Assembly (NCBI RefSeq): GCF_000315625.1
Contig: NW_005434638.1
Span: forward strand, 46,107 to 110,106
DNA from: Guillardia theta CCMP2712
Lineage: Eukaryota > Cryptophyceae > Pyrenomonadales > Geminigeraceae
Length of the DNA: 64,000 nt
Direction: 5' to 3'
A program made the position numbers and the translations under genes. Position 1 is the stretch's first letter. Every line of letters starts with the position of its first letter. This document shows positions 1-9,054 of this stretch, piece after piece. The notes under the pieces are model-generated. The model searched no databases and was not told the DNA's origin. It worked only from the letters and a program-made list of their open reading frames with translations.

Positions 1-48
1 CTCCTCCTCCTCCCGCTATGACGTTTTTCCCTCTCATCGCTTACTCAG

Positions 49-920
49 GTTGGTCTCGGAGGCAACCAGCTCGTCCATCCTGGCATCGAGCAACTCGCCT
101 ACACGCTCGAGCTCTCCATCTACAGGTCTAGAGCTGCTTACTGCCCTCCCCTCCCTCCCCTTGCTTGTTCCATCCTCCTCTTCCTTTTGCTACTCCTCCT
201 CTTCCTCCTCTTTCTCCTCCTCTTGCTCCTGTTTCTTCTTCTCCCCTCGCCCGCCCCTCCCTTCTCTCCTCCTCCTCCTCCTCCTCCTTCCATTCTCCCT
301 CCCCTTCCACTTGCTTCCACTAACTTACGCTATATCTCTACAGAATCGTCGTGTCCTACTACCTCGACATCCCTGATCTTCTCGGCAACGCAGGTTCTTC
401 CCAGCCCGCAGCTCCCCCCCTCCCCCTACCTCCGAAGGAACTTCGTCAGAGTTGTTGGCTGCTTTACAAGCAGTCTCCATCCTCCTCTCTCTCCCCTTCC
501 CTCCCCTCCTCTCTTCCATCCTCCTTTCTCCTCTCTCCTTCACTTTGCTCCCCTCTTCTCTCGATGCCCTTGTCTCCCCTCTCATCACTGTTTTCTCGCC
601 TCAGGATCGGAATGCTCCTCCTGGATCGTGTGGAGCGAAACTCCAAAAAAAGCATGGAAGGAGCTCTACCTTCCAAGGTCTCCACCACCACCACCATCTT
701 CTCCTCGTCCACCACCACCACCATCTCCTCCTCCTCCTCCTCCTCCTCCTCCTCCTCCTCCACCACCACCACCACCTCCTCCTCCTCCTCCTACTCCTCC
801 TCCTCCTCCTCCCTCTTCCCCCTCTCATCTCCCAGCTCGTGCTCACGGCTTTGCAGGCTGCAAACTTTCCTGGCATTCAAGTCGGGCATTCTGCCAGTAG
901 GAGAGGCAACCATGACATAA
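49..920 (+). CDS. 3' end of an unknown gene (partial, spliced)
   Basis: I do not recognise this protein. Four exons can be followed in one consistent frame. Exon A follows an acceptor at 48 and contains VGLGGNQLVHPGIEQLAYTL. Exon B (about 345-391) contains IVVSYYLDIPDLLGN. Exon C (about 605-676) contains SSWIVWSETPKKAWKELYLP. A terminal exon after TTTGCAG near 856 ends ATLEAT-like in GEATMT and TAA at 918-920. All introns begin GT and end AG and are strongly CT-rich, which produces spurious poly-Ser, poly-Pro and poly-Leu reading frames in all three frames. The 5' part lies outside the window. The gene is convergent with the minus-strand gene that ends at 1014. Exon choice rests on codon phase and splice signals only, and the terminal acceptor is the least certain. 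Confidence 0.45.
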
Positions 921-1013
921 GAAGAGTGCAAGCAAAAAGACAATCACAGCTTCAAATCATAACTAATGTTACCATCACTCCTCCTCCTTCCTCTTTCTGC
1001 CTCCTTCCTCTTC

Positions 1014-2273
1014 CTACAAGCACATCAAGGTCCTGTGGCGCGAGCAGAAGCACTTCTTTCCTTCATCCCTCCTCGTCTTCACCCTCACACTGCATCCTTC
1101 AGGGTGGACGCAGCGGAACCCGAGCAAGCTCTCGTGGCAGCTCCACTTGTGCCGCTTGCAGAAGATAGGAGGCCCTCCAGCAGGACCGAAGGAAGGATGC
1201 TTCCTGCATCCCTCCCGCTGGCACCTGCTCACGTGCACCAGGTCCACCTCCCCTGGTCGTGCGTGCTGCCTGCAGTGCAACAGAATCTTCGTCCTGCCTC
1301 CTACTCCTCCTCCTCCTCCTCCTCCTCCTCCACATCCACCTCCACCACCTCCTCCTCCTGCATCCCCCCGTTTCAGTGGAAGAAGAGTCTCTTCAATCTT
1401 CTCACTGTCCCGATAAAGGTGCAGATCAGGGCCGAAGCAAGCATGCTGTGGGCATTCAAGGCATCAACCTACCAGCAGAAGCAGCTTCTCCTCCTGCGTC
1501 CCGCCTCCTCCTCCTCCTTCCCTCTGCTGTCCGTCACCTTCCCCCTTCCTCATCGAGGCACAACTGACACAGAGAAGGTCGTTCCATGTCCTCTCGCTCC
1601 TTGAGAACCTGCCGAAGGCAACGGGACGATCATGGCAGTGCTCGCAGCGTCGCTCCTGCCAAGGACTGGAACTCCTCTCCTCCCCATGTAGGAAGTCAGC
1701 CCAACCCTTCCATCCCTCCTCCTTGTACGCGTGGTTGGGGTTGTAGGGGATAGACGACGGTCTCTCCTGCCAACTCCAGAACTCCACTCTCCTCCTGTAC
1801 CCTTGCCTCCGGACGATCTCCCGAGCTGTGTGGAAGTCCAGCCTCTTCCTGCTCCTCGACCGCGACCTCCCTTGGAACATGCTCACGTTGAGCGCCTCAT
1901 CGGAGGAGCAGTCTGAGAAGATAAAGTTCTTGCTGTCCTGCATCAGCGTCTTGGAGGCGATCTCCTGCCAGCCGCACCGGGAGGACTGGGAGTCGGCAGA
2001 CTCCAAGAGCTGGATGCCCCCACTCTTCCTCCCCTCGCTCATCTCCACCGTGTCTTCCTGCTCGGTCGGAGACTTTGCTCCTTCACATGAGCAGAAGGAA
2101 GACGAGCTATGCTGATCGCCAGAGAAGGGCAAGTGACCAGTCAGGAGCATGCTTGATCCGCTCAGTCGCAGAACCCCCCGTGCTTCGCTCGATTGGTTGA
2201 TGTCCACAGAGAGGAGGAGAATAAGGATGAGACTGGAGAAAAATTGCATCCTCGACAGAAGTCTCCCTACCAT
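1014..2273 (-). CDS. Secreted protein with integrase-like repeat unit and EsV-1-7 cysteine repeats
   Basis: The ATG at 2273 opens a hydrophobic signal peptide (residues 9-25, core FFSSLILILLLSVDI). A long exon to about 1540 carries a phage-integrase-repeat-like unit: FHTAREIVRRQGYRR, then PSSIPYNPNHAYKEEGW and GWADFLHG. A Cys/His cluster CEHCHDRP..CVSC follows. A second exon (about 1445 to 1014) contains a partial repeat ACFGP..LHCRQH, then CQREGCRKHPSFGPAGG..FCKRHK and CVHPEGC..CFCSRH, and ends with TAG at 1014. The C-x4-C..PSFG..FC-x2-HK pattern is the EsV-1-7 motif, first known from a brown-algal virus and from the Ectocarpus IMMEDIATE UPRIGHT protein. The biochemical role of that motif is unknown. 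The poly-Gly run in exon 2 may instead be a spliced segment. The exact exon 1 donor is unresolved because the best GT sites give a different phase. Confidence 0.6.
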
Positions 2274-3718
2274 CGCATCTCTTCAGAGCCGAGTCATGCA
2301 TTCCATTCCTGTACCACCAGCCGTCAGATGGCTCGCTACCAAGTCTCAACTCAGCCGTTTCTTCCAGTTGAAGTTGAACTCCAGCCTGAACTCCTACACT
2401 TCTTGTCACTAACTAATGAATCGCTAAACACTCCTAAGCGTCCTTCCTTCCTCCTCCTCCTCCTCCCCTTCCTCCCCCTACATCACTGCTTCCTTGGAGG
2501 CCGCCATTTGACGGTTTTAACCGTAAGGGAAAACAGTATGAGGGGGTGGGGCCGTGATCAGATGGACCCCTACACACTCTCCAAGTGCGTGCATGCTGGT
2601 ATCTTGGTGGGTAAAAGCATGGAATTACAGGGGTACTTAAGGATATGGGGTAGTGACAGTGCTGAAATATAGGGTAGGGTAGGCTAGGGTGTTCCCTTTG
2701 TTTGTGGGGGTCCTTTCATGAGCGGAGCCTCCCGGCGGGCCCGGAGGTGGCCGATCGGACTCCGGGAAATGGTCCGGGCCCCGGGGCCCGGGACCGTCCG
2801 GGAGACTCGAAGAGGCGGCCGGGCCGCCGGGTTTCTAAGGCTGATCACGATGGTCACTCAGTACTATGATGATATCATTCGGTACCACAAGTTTTACTCA
2901 TCATGCAGCCTGTCAGTAGTCTCTCACTATATCCGCAGAAGTTTCCAAAAGACCTCTTTTCATGGTTTCTACAGGAGCCTGGAGTCCGTGAGACACGAGT
3001 GGGCTAGTACTGACGGGGGTCTGAAAGCTGGGGAAGTAGGGGGTTACCCTTCAAATCTGGTCCATGAAGGGGTGATTGAGCAGAGGATGAAGGGGGTAGT
3101 CGAATTGATTGAGACAGAGCAGGGGGGTTAAAGCTACCAAAGGAGTCGTGATAGCAGAACTACCCACCGTCTCCGAGGACAGAAGCTGATATTCGAGCAG
3201 TACCCCCCATATAAGCATGAATTTTGGCTGGAAATGAGGGGCTTCATGAGTACCCCCACCCACTATTTTAATCCGCCCGCGGGGGGACATAGAGGACCGA
3301 GTTACCCTTTCTCCTTGGAACCCTCTAAAACCTTTTAAATTCAATAGTGTAATTATATAAAGTTTACAATATTTTATGATATCTTTGCAACCTTCCCGAA
3401 GTTAAGTATAAAATACATAATCTATATAAAAATCGAAGCCATATTTCCTTCATTATGGGTAAATACATATAATTTCAAATAATTATATATAATATCTTCA
3501 TAACAGTTAGGGACCCCTTCGGGGCCAAAAGGGAAGATAAACCCCTTACCGACCACCCTCATCAATGACCCCACCGCGCTTTGACTGTTGGACTAACTAC
3601 CTAGGGGTCATACCATGGACCCCTGAGATCCCTTTAGTACCGGTTAATTAGACTCAATAGACCCCATAATTTAAATAGGAAGATCAAAGTTACACAACTG
3701 TACCGGTGCTTGACTTCC
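2274..3718. other. Intergenic region with TAGGG, GC-rich and AT-rich blocks
   Basis: I see no gene here. The region reads in order: TAGGG-type sequence at about 2660-2695; a palindromic GC island at 2720-2835 with GGGCCCGG and CCCCGGGGCCCGGGACC; unique sequence; and an AT-rich island at about 3340-3510 with runs such as TAATTATATAAAG. The last 200 bases contain CCCCTTACC, GACCCC and similar C-tract words before the cyclase start. Confidence 0.5.
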
Positions 3719-6700
3719 ATGACCCATGACCTCGAAGTCCAGTACCCCACCCCTATGTTCCGCCTACAGGAACTACTCTCGGCGATCATGGCGGAGGAGG
3801 GGACGTTCTTGGTGGAGCGCTCCAGCGCTGCCCATACTTCAGACCTTCCCCGTCCCCCCTGCCCTCTCCCTCCTCCTCTTCCTCCTCATCCAGACTCCTC
3901 CGAGAGTTCCCACTCGCTCCGCCTCTCCATCTCCTCCCTTCTTCCCCAATCACAACTGACGCCCTCTCATGAACCAAGTCACATCGCACACCCATCTCCA
4001 CCTACTTTGTCAGACGATGCTGAGCCTCCCGCCGTGTCCTATCACTCACTTCCTCTTCCTCACTCCCTCCCTCACTCGCATCGTTTGGTCCCAGTCGGCT
4101 CGTCTTCGACACCATCACCTCCCTCTTCTGCTCCTTCCCTCTCACCTCTCGGCCCTGGCGATCATAGCTCGTCATTCGCGTCCAACCATGAGGGGAACGG
4201 CGCTGGCGCACTTCCAAGGTCACCGCAGGGAGCTAGCAGTGAGGACTTGTTTGAACGAAGACAATGGAGGCAGAGGTTGAAGGTCAGCACAGACCTGGTA
4301 CAGGACGTGGAGGAAGAGCTGATGGGGAGGACGAGACGTCCGTCGATCTCGACACACATCAACGATGATGATCTTGCTGCGAGCCCCACATCACGATCAG
4401 CATCAAATAGACAAGGTGGAGGCAAGAGCCCTCAACACGGTGTGTTCAGCAGGAGGTCGACGCTCATAGAAAGCTTCCGGAACTCTAAGGACCTGGCCAC
4501 GATCCCTTCCTTGGACCTTCCGGCAGACTGGGAGCAGGAGTTCAGAGAGTCTCTCTACAGGCCGACGATGCTGCGGATCTGCTCCGTCATCGCCACCCCC
4601 ACCTTCCTGTTTATGTTCCTCTTCAGCATCTACTCTGACGACTCGATCCCCGGGAGCGAGACCCTTCACATGGTGACCTACCTTCCGTTCCTCGTCTCTT
4701 GCATCTGGTGTGCCGTCACTGCAGTCCTTGTCTTCCTCGAGCCGGCGCAGGGGTTCTGTCTCAGACACTACTCCGCCCTCGTCATCAGCTTCTCCCTCAA
4801 CCTGTACCTCAGCTTCATAGTACCTGACGCCATCAAGGAATATAGGCGTACCCTCTATGGCGATGACCGTGCGGAGTACGTGACGTGGCAGATAGACTAC
4901 TCCACCTTCCCTCCCACTCGCAACTGCACGGACAGCAGGCCGTCGCAGACGATGACTTTCTGGCACGACTTCCATGCTATTGGCTGCAACAACATGGTGA
5001 TGGGGGGCGACAACTTTTGCCTCTATGTCACTGTCCTCCTGGACCCGCTGGTGTTCCACTTGAACCACAAGGATGTTGTCATCCAGACCTGCCTGATGAC
5101 TATCATCTTCATCGTGGGCGCCTTGGCGACCGGATCGCATCACTCCCTTCTCATGACGCTGTCGGTGTTCCACCTTGTCGTGGGGCTGTCGATCGCCGTC
5201 ATCTGCCGCGCTCAGAGGAAGAGCGAGACGGAGCAGTTCGTCATCGCAAAGTACACCAAAGTCTCCTCGGATCAGAGCAGGAGCATCGTGCACACGCTGG
5301 TGCCTCCCGATGTTGCGTCGAAGCTTGCCTTCCATGACAAGAAGACGTTCCTGGGCACTACCATCCCTCAATGTATCGTAATGTTCTGCTCGCTGGAGCC
5401 ACGGGAGCTCCTGAAAGCCTCTCCTACCTTCGAGATCTTCAACCTGATGGACGACGTCTTCAAGGTCTTCGACCATCTAGTCTCCATGAGCGGCATGTAC
5501 AAGTATCAGCATGTTGGCGACTGGTACATCATCACCTGCCCCCGGGCCGCCAACCCCTTTGCGGAGCAGGAGCAGAGGAAACCTTACCCGCACGACTACG
5601 TGACGTCGATGGTGCAGCTAGCGAGTTGCTTGCAGCTGGCGTGCAAGGGGTATGACTACAAGGGGACGCAGCTCAGTCTCAAGGTAGGCGTCCACTTCGG
5701 ATCCGCCGCAGGGGCAGTGATCGGGGTCCACCGATCCTTCTACTGCGTGTACGGGGACACGATCAACACCACAGCTCGCATGTGCAAGTATGCAGGAGAC
5801 GATGAGATCGCATGCTCGAAGCAGTTCGCGGACAAGGTGGCGGAGGACGGGGGGAAGGACATACTCTCCTCGTCCAAGGGCTCGCTGTACATCAAGGGGA
5901 AGGGGGAGATGGAGGTGTTCCGCCTGGAGGTGGCACAGAAGGAGGAGGACAGGAGAGAGTCGATGCATGGCTTGTTGAGAGCGGAGTCGAGGAGTCGATT
6001 CAGCTCTGTAGGCTCGGACTCGTCGAGCATCGTGGAGCCGCTGCTGAGGGTGAAGTTGCAGGAACTGAGCAAGGAGGGGAGGGTCCTGGTCAAGAGCAGC
6101 AAGTTTGCGCTCAACAGGTTCGAGACTGAGTTCGTGGACGCCAAGACCGAGAAAGTCTTCCTCCAGGACTGCACCTACAACCACCGCATGATCATGTCGG
6201 CAGGGGTTCTGGTTCACTTTCTGGCCGTGCTGTGCCAATGGCAGTCGGTAAACTTCCCGGAGGCGAGCTACACGCTTGAGGGAGATGAGGGCAAGGTGGG
6301 GACGGACACTGTCTTCCTCCTCCTGACCATCCACCTCGGCGTTGTCTTCGTGTGCAGCATTGCCTCAATCATCTGCTTCTTCAGCTCGGACTACATGGGG
6401 TTGAGGCAGAGGTCACATCTTGCCTTCGTGAAGATCGTCTTCAACGCCTGCTCGCTCGCCGCCAACTTTTACATCGCCATGGACGGCTGGCTGATCCTCT
6501 TCAGCACCGTCTTCGTCGCCATCCACTCCATGGCAAGCGGCATCGGGTTCAAGCACAACGTGCTCGTGTCGGCCGTCGCCTTCTTCCTGTCTGTACCCTA
6601 CATCCTGTCGGAGGAGCAGAAGTCGGAGAGGATAGAGATCATCGTCGAGATCGTTCTTACCGTCCTTGTCTCTGTCTTTGTGTCCCGCATCATCGACAAG

Positions 6701-7684
6701 AGCGAGCGGCTGCGGTGGAGACTCTACAAGCTCTTCCAGGTTGAGTTCAGGAGACTGAGGCTGATCCTCGTCGACCTGCTCCCCGACGACATCGCAGAGA
6801 AGATGATCCACGATAACATGAACTTTGACGTCACGAGCAGGAGGGCGGTTGTCCTCCAGCTCGACATCTGCAACTTCACCGCCATGTCGCAGACCATGAG
6901 CGCGCTGCACGTAGCGACGATGGTGCACTCCATCTTCTCCGCCTTCGACTCCTCCGTGGAGAGGCTGGACCTCTTCAAGATGGACACGATAGGAGACGCG
7001 TACATCGTCGCTGCCTGGCTGCCCGAAACTCCCGATTGGCATGAAGATCGCAACAGCAAGAAGATCTGCCGCAAGGTTCTGATGCTAGCAAGGGACATGA
7101 TCACGGCCATGGAAGAGCACAGGACGCTGACGGGGCTCGAGGTCAACTGCAGGATCGGAATCTCCGTGGGAAAGTTCGCGTGCGGGCTGATAGGAAGGGT
7201 GCAATCTCGATTTCACGTGATGGGGAGGGCTATGGGGGAGGTAGAGCACCTGGAGCAGAAGTGTGTTATCAACGGCATCCATGTCAGTGACAAGTTCCTG
7301 CGAGGACTGGGCCTCGATATCCTCAGGAGCAGTGAGACGAAGGAGCAAGGAGGGAGCCCCGGCGAGAGGGGGGAGGAGGATGGCGCGAGTCCGGAGGAGG
7401 TGAGGATGGAAGTGAAGGAGGACGAGGAGGAGGAGAGCGAGCAGGGGACGTGCAAGGAGGGAGAAAACCCCTCGGAGACCTCCGCCTCCTCGTTGCAAGA
7501 GCGCGTTGCCGGTTGTATGCCCTTGCACTGGAAGCTGACCAAGACCTTCACGTACGGGGAAGACAACAAAAAGGCGGAGGAGGAGCTTGACAGAGATTTC
7601 CGACCGACGTGCTCAGACGAGTCGGGGCTTCATATAGAGGATGAGACCATGCATGCGAGCTTCGTCTTTGAGCTTGTCGATTAG
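3719..7684 (+). CDS. Two-domain transmembrane class III nucleotide cyclase, probably a guanylyl cyclase with inverted domains
   Basis: This is a single 1321-residue reading frame; the first ATG is at 3719 and no intron is needed. A Pro/Ser-rich cytosolic N-terminus (1-280) precedes about six membrane helices (285-490) and a cyclase domain C1 (about 520-700). A second set of helices (about 825-1010), cyclase domain C2 (1013-1185) and an acidic tail follow. C1 lacks the first metal-binding Asp (MFCSLEPREL where FADIVGFT is usual) but keeps YGDTINTTARM with the transition-state Asn and Arg. C2 has the metal Asps (QLDICNFTAMSQ, MDTIGDAYIV) but lost Asn/Arg (GRAMGEVEHLE). The two domains are therefore complementary, in the opposite order to animal adenylyl cyclases. 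That inverted order is known for protist membrane guanylyl cyclases. The purine-selecting positions in C1 are Gln (YQHVGD) and Cys (YCVYGD), closer to guanylyl than adenylyl type. Substrate choice is an inference. Confidence 0.85.
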   Translation: MTHDLEVQYPTPMFRLQELLSAIMAEEGTFLVERSSAAHTSDLPRPPCPLPPPLPPHPDSSESSHSLRLSISSLLPQSQLTPSHEPSHIAHPSPPTLSDDAEPPAVSYHSLPLPHSLPHSHRLVPVGSSSTPSPPSSAPSLSPLGPGDHSSSFASNHEGNGAGALPRSPQGASSEDLFERRQWRQRLKVSTDLVQDVEEELMGRTRRPSISTHINDDDLAASPTSRSASNRQGGGKSPQHGVFSRRSTLIESFRNSKDLATIPSLDLPADWEQEFRESLYRPTMLRICSVIATPTFLFMFLFSIYSDDSIPGSETLHMVTYLPFLVSCIWCAVTAVLVFLEPAQGFCLRHYSALVISFSLNLYLSFIVPDAIKEYRRTLYGDDRAEYVTWQIDYSTFPPTRNCTDSRPSQTMTFWHDFHAIGCNNMVMGGDNFCLYVTVLLDPLVFHLNHKDVVIQTCLMTIIFIVGALATGSHHSLLMTLSVFHLVVGLSIAVICRAQRKSETEQFVIAKYTKVSSDQSRSIVHTLVPPDVASKLAFHDKKTFLGTTIPQCIVMFCSLEPRELLKASPTFEIFNLMDDVFKVFDHLVSMSGMYKYQHVGDWYIITCPRAANPFAEQEQRKPYPHDYVTSMVQLASCLQLACKGYDYKGTQLSLKVGVHFGSAAGAVIGVHRSFYCVYGDTINTTARMCKYAGDDEIACSKQFADKVAEDGGKDILSSSKGSLYIKGKGEMEVFRLEVAQKEEDRRESMHGLLRAESRSRFSSVGSDSSSIVEPLLRVKLQELSKEGRVLVKSSKFALNRFETEFVDAKTEKVFLQDCTYNHRMIMSAGVLVHFLAVLCQWQSVNFPEASYTLEGDEGKVGTDTVFLLLTIHLGVVFVCSIASIICFFSSDYMGLRQRSHLAFVKIVFNACSLAANFYIAMDGWLILFSTVFVAIHSMASGIGFKHNVLVSAVAFFLSVPYILSEEQKSERIEIIVEIVLTVLVSVFVSRIIDKSERLRWRLYKLFQVEFRRLRLILVDLLPDDIAEKMIHDNMNFDVTSRRAVVLQLDICNFTAMSQTMSALHVATMVHSIFSAFDSSVERLDLFKMDTIGDAYIVAAWLPETPDWHEDRNSKKICRKVLMLARDMITAMEEHRTLTGLEVNCRIGISVGKFACGLIGRVQSRFHVMGRAMGEVEHLEQKCVINGIHVSDKFLRGLGLDILRSSETKEQGGSPGERGEEDGASPEEVRMEVKEDEEEESEQGTCKEGENPSETSASSLQERVAGCMPLHWKLTKTFTYGEDNKKAEEELDRDFRPTCSDESGLHIEDETMHASFVFELVD

Positions 7685-8460
7685 AAGGGGTGGGGCACTT
7701 GTTTAGATTGTAGAGTAGTTACACAATGAAATGTTTTTAGTTGCCAAATATCTTCTGTTTTGTTCGGATTCATTGGTCGGCCATATTCCGACAAAAAAAG
7801 CTGAAGAGAAAACACAAAGACAAACTGATATGTCAGTTTTCAACACACTACAATTATACACACGCGCGCACACACAGAGTGCTCCTCCTGTTTCATGCAC
7901 TGCTTCCGCTGATGAAGATGGAGTAGCGACAAAGAGGAGGAGGTAGGAGGAGAATGGGGAGAGCAACGAGAATGGGGGATGTAGAAGGGAGGGAGGAGGC
8001 AAGGAAATCGAGGGAGGATGGAGTGCTAGGGGGACCTTGGGATCGAGTCAAACTCCTGACTGTCAACGATGAAGGTCAGAAAACAAACAGAAAAAGTACA
8101 ACAAAGCATGAGAAACGGAAAGAGGAGAAAAGGGAAATGAGACCGGAAGATATCTTCATCATCACCACCACCATCATCATGAGCACCACAATCATCATCA
8201 TCATCACCACCACCACCACCACCACCACCACCACCACCACCACCACCACCACCACCACCATCATCATCGTCATCATCATCATCGTCGTCGTTGTCATCAT
8301 CATCGTCATGCTCATCATCATCATCACCACCACCACCTCCTCCATCACCATCACCATCACCATCACCATCACCATCACCATCACCATCAAGGTCAAAGAT
8401 GCAACATCAGCACCGCAGATCGCACCATGGACACACACAAGGGACATGCAGCATGCGGCA
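7685..8460. other. Intergenic low-complexity sequence
   Basis: No gene is recognised between the cyclase stop and the Yippee stop. The 5' half is A/T- and AG-rich and includes a CACACGCGCGCACACACA stretch near 7860. The 3' half is a long trinucleotide repeat annotated separately. Confidence 0.5.
8155..8395. repeat. Compound (ATC)n/(ACC)n/(CATCAC)n microsatellite
   Basis: Units of CAT, CAC and CGT alternate for about 240 bases, with a pure CCA block at about 8206-8260 and a CACCAT block at 8340-8390. Spurious poly-Thr, poly-Ile and poly-Val frames on both strands come from this repeat. Confidence 0.9.
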
Positions 8461-8722
8461 TTACTCGATCGGAAGGCTCCATTCCTCCCTCGTCATCCTC
8501 GCCTTCTCCAGCACGGACTTCCCCTCCTTGTACTTCTGGCTCTGCTCGAAAGCCTCCTCGTACTTCCACCCGAGGTATTCGTCGCAGCAGTTGCAGTAGA
8601 TGTCTTGCACCTGCCATCCGCCCTCAGTCCTCTTGTTCTCTTCCTCCTCCGAGAGAGCGAGAGAGAAGGGGGTGCTGGGGAGGGGAGGGAGGGCAGAGAG
8701 ATCAACAAGTACCAGAATATCA

Positions 8723-8782
<60 letters not shown>

Positions 8783-9054
8783 CTAGGGCAAAGACGGGAC
8801 AGCGTCGCCTACACAGGGGGGCAGGATGCTTCTCCTTCCTCTCGTCTCTTCACCTTGTGTAGCCCAGTGGTCAGTACTCGGTCCTCCGTCGGCCCAAAGT
8901 TGATGTTGACAACTGTGTTGAACAGATACGCCCTCCCAGTGCGCCCTTGGAAGGACTTGGACACGATGTCTTCATAGTTTGTCAAGTGGGTTCGACAGTT
9001 GGAGCATGCGTAGATCTTGCTCCCTGCGAGGAACTTACGGTGGATTCTTCCCAT
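8461..9054 (-). CDS. YPEL: Yippee-like zinc-binding protein
   Basis: Exon 1 (9054-8854) starts [20 protein letters not shown] and continues through ISKSFQ-type [15 protein letters not shown] and [14 protein letters not shown]. Its donor is AAG|GTGAAG. Exon 2 (8610-8461) continues [20 protein letters not shown], then [17 protein letters not shown], and stops with TAA. The joined protein is about 116 residues, the family length, and has both Cys-x2-Cys pairs (YACSNC, IYCNCC) that bind one zinc ion. The family is conserved in eukaryotes, is linked to the centrosome/spindle and to ubiquitin-ligase adaptor roles, and its fold resembles the cereblon/Mis18 zinc beta-tent. Splicing keeps phase 0 across the junction. 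The 243-nt intron contains a CAG repeat. Confidence 0.95.
8727..8782. repeat. (CAG)n repeat in the Yippee intron
   Basis: About 18 CAG units on the plus strand (CTG on the transcribed sense strand) lie inside the single intron of the Yippee gene. They give a false poly-Gln/poly-Ala/poly-Ser reading on the plus strand. Confidence 0.9.

Noticed and set aside
187-1168. Plus-strand poly-Leu, poly-Pro and poly-His frames
   Set aside because: They are translations of CT-rich introns in several frames at once. The real exons are short and joined by GT-AG signals.
1800-1870. Integrase-like unit as sign of a transposon or provirus
   Set aside because: Only the short repeat unit is present, with no catalytic Arg/Tyr core and no terminal repeats.
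7954-8862. 302-residue plus-strand frame with poly-Thr and poly-Ile
   Set aside because: It is a translation of an ATC/ACC microsatellite and of the antisense of the Yippee gene.
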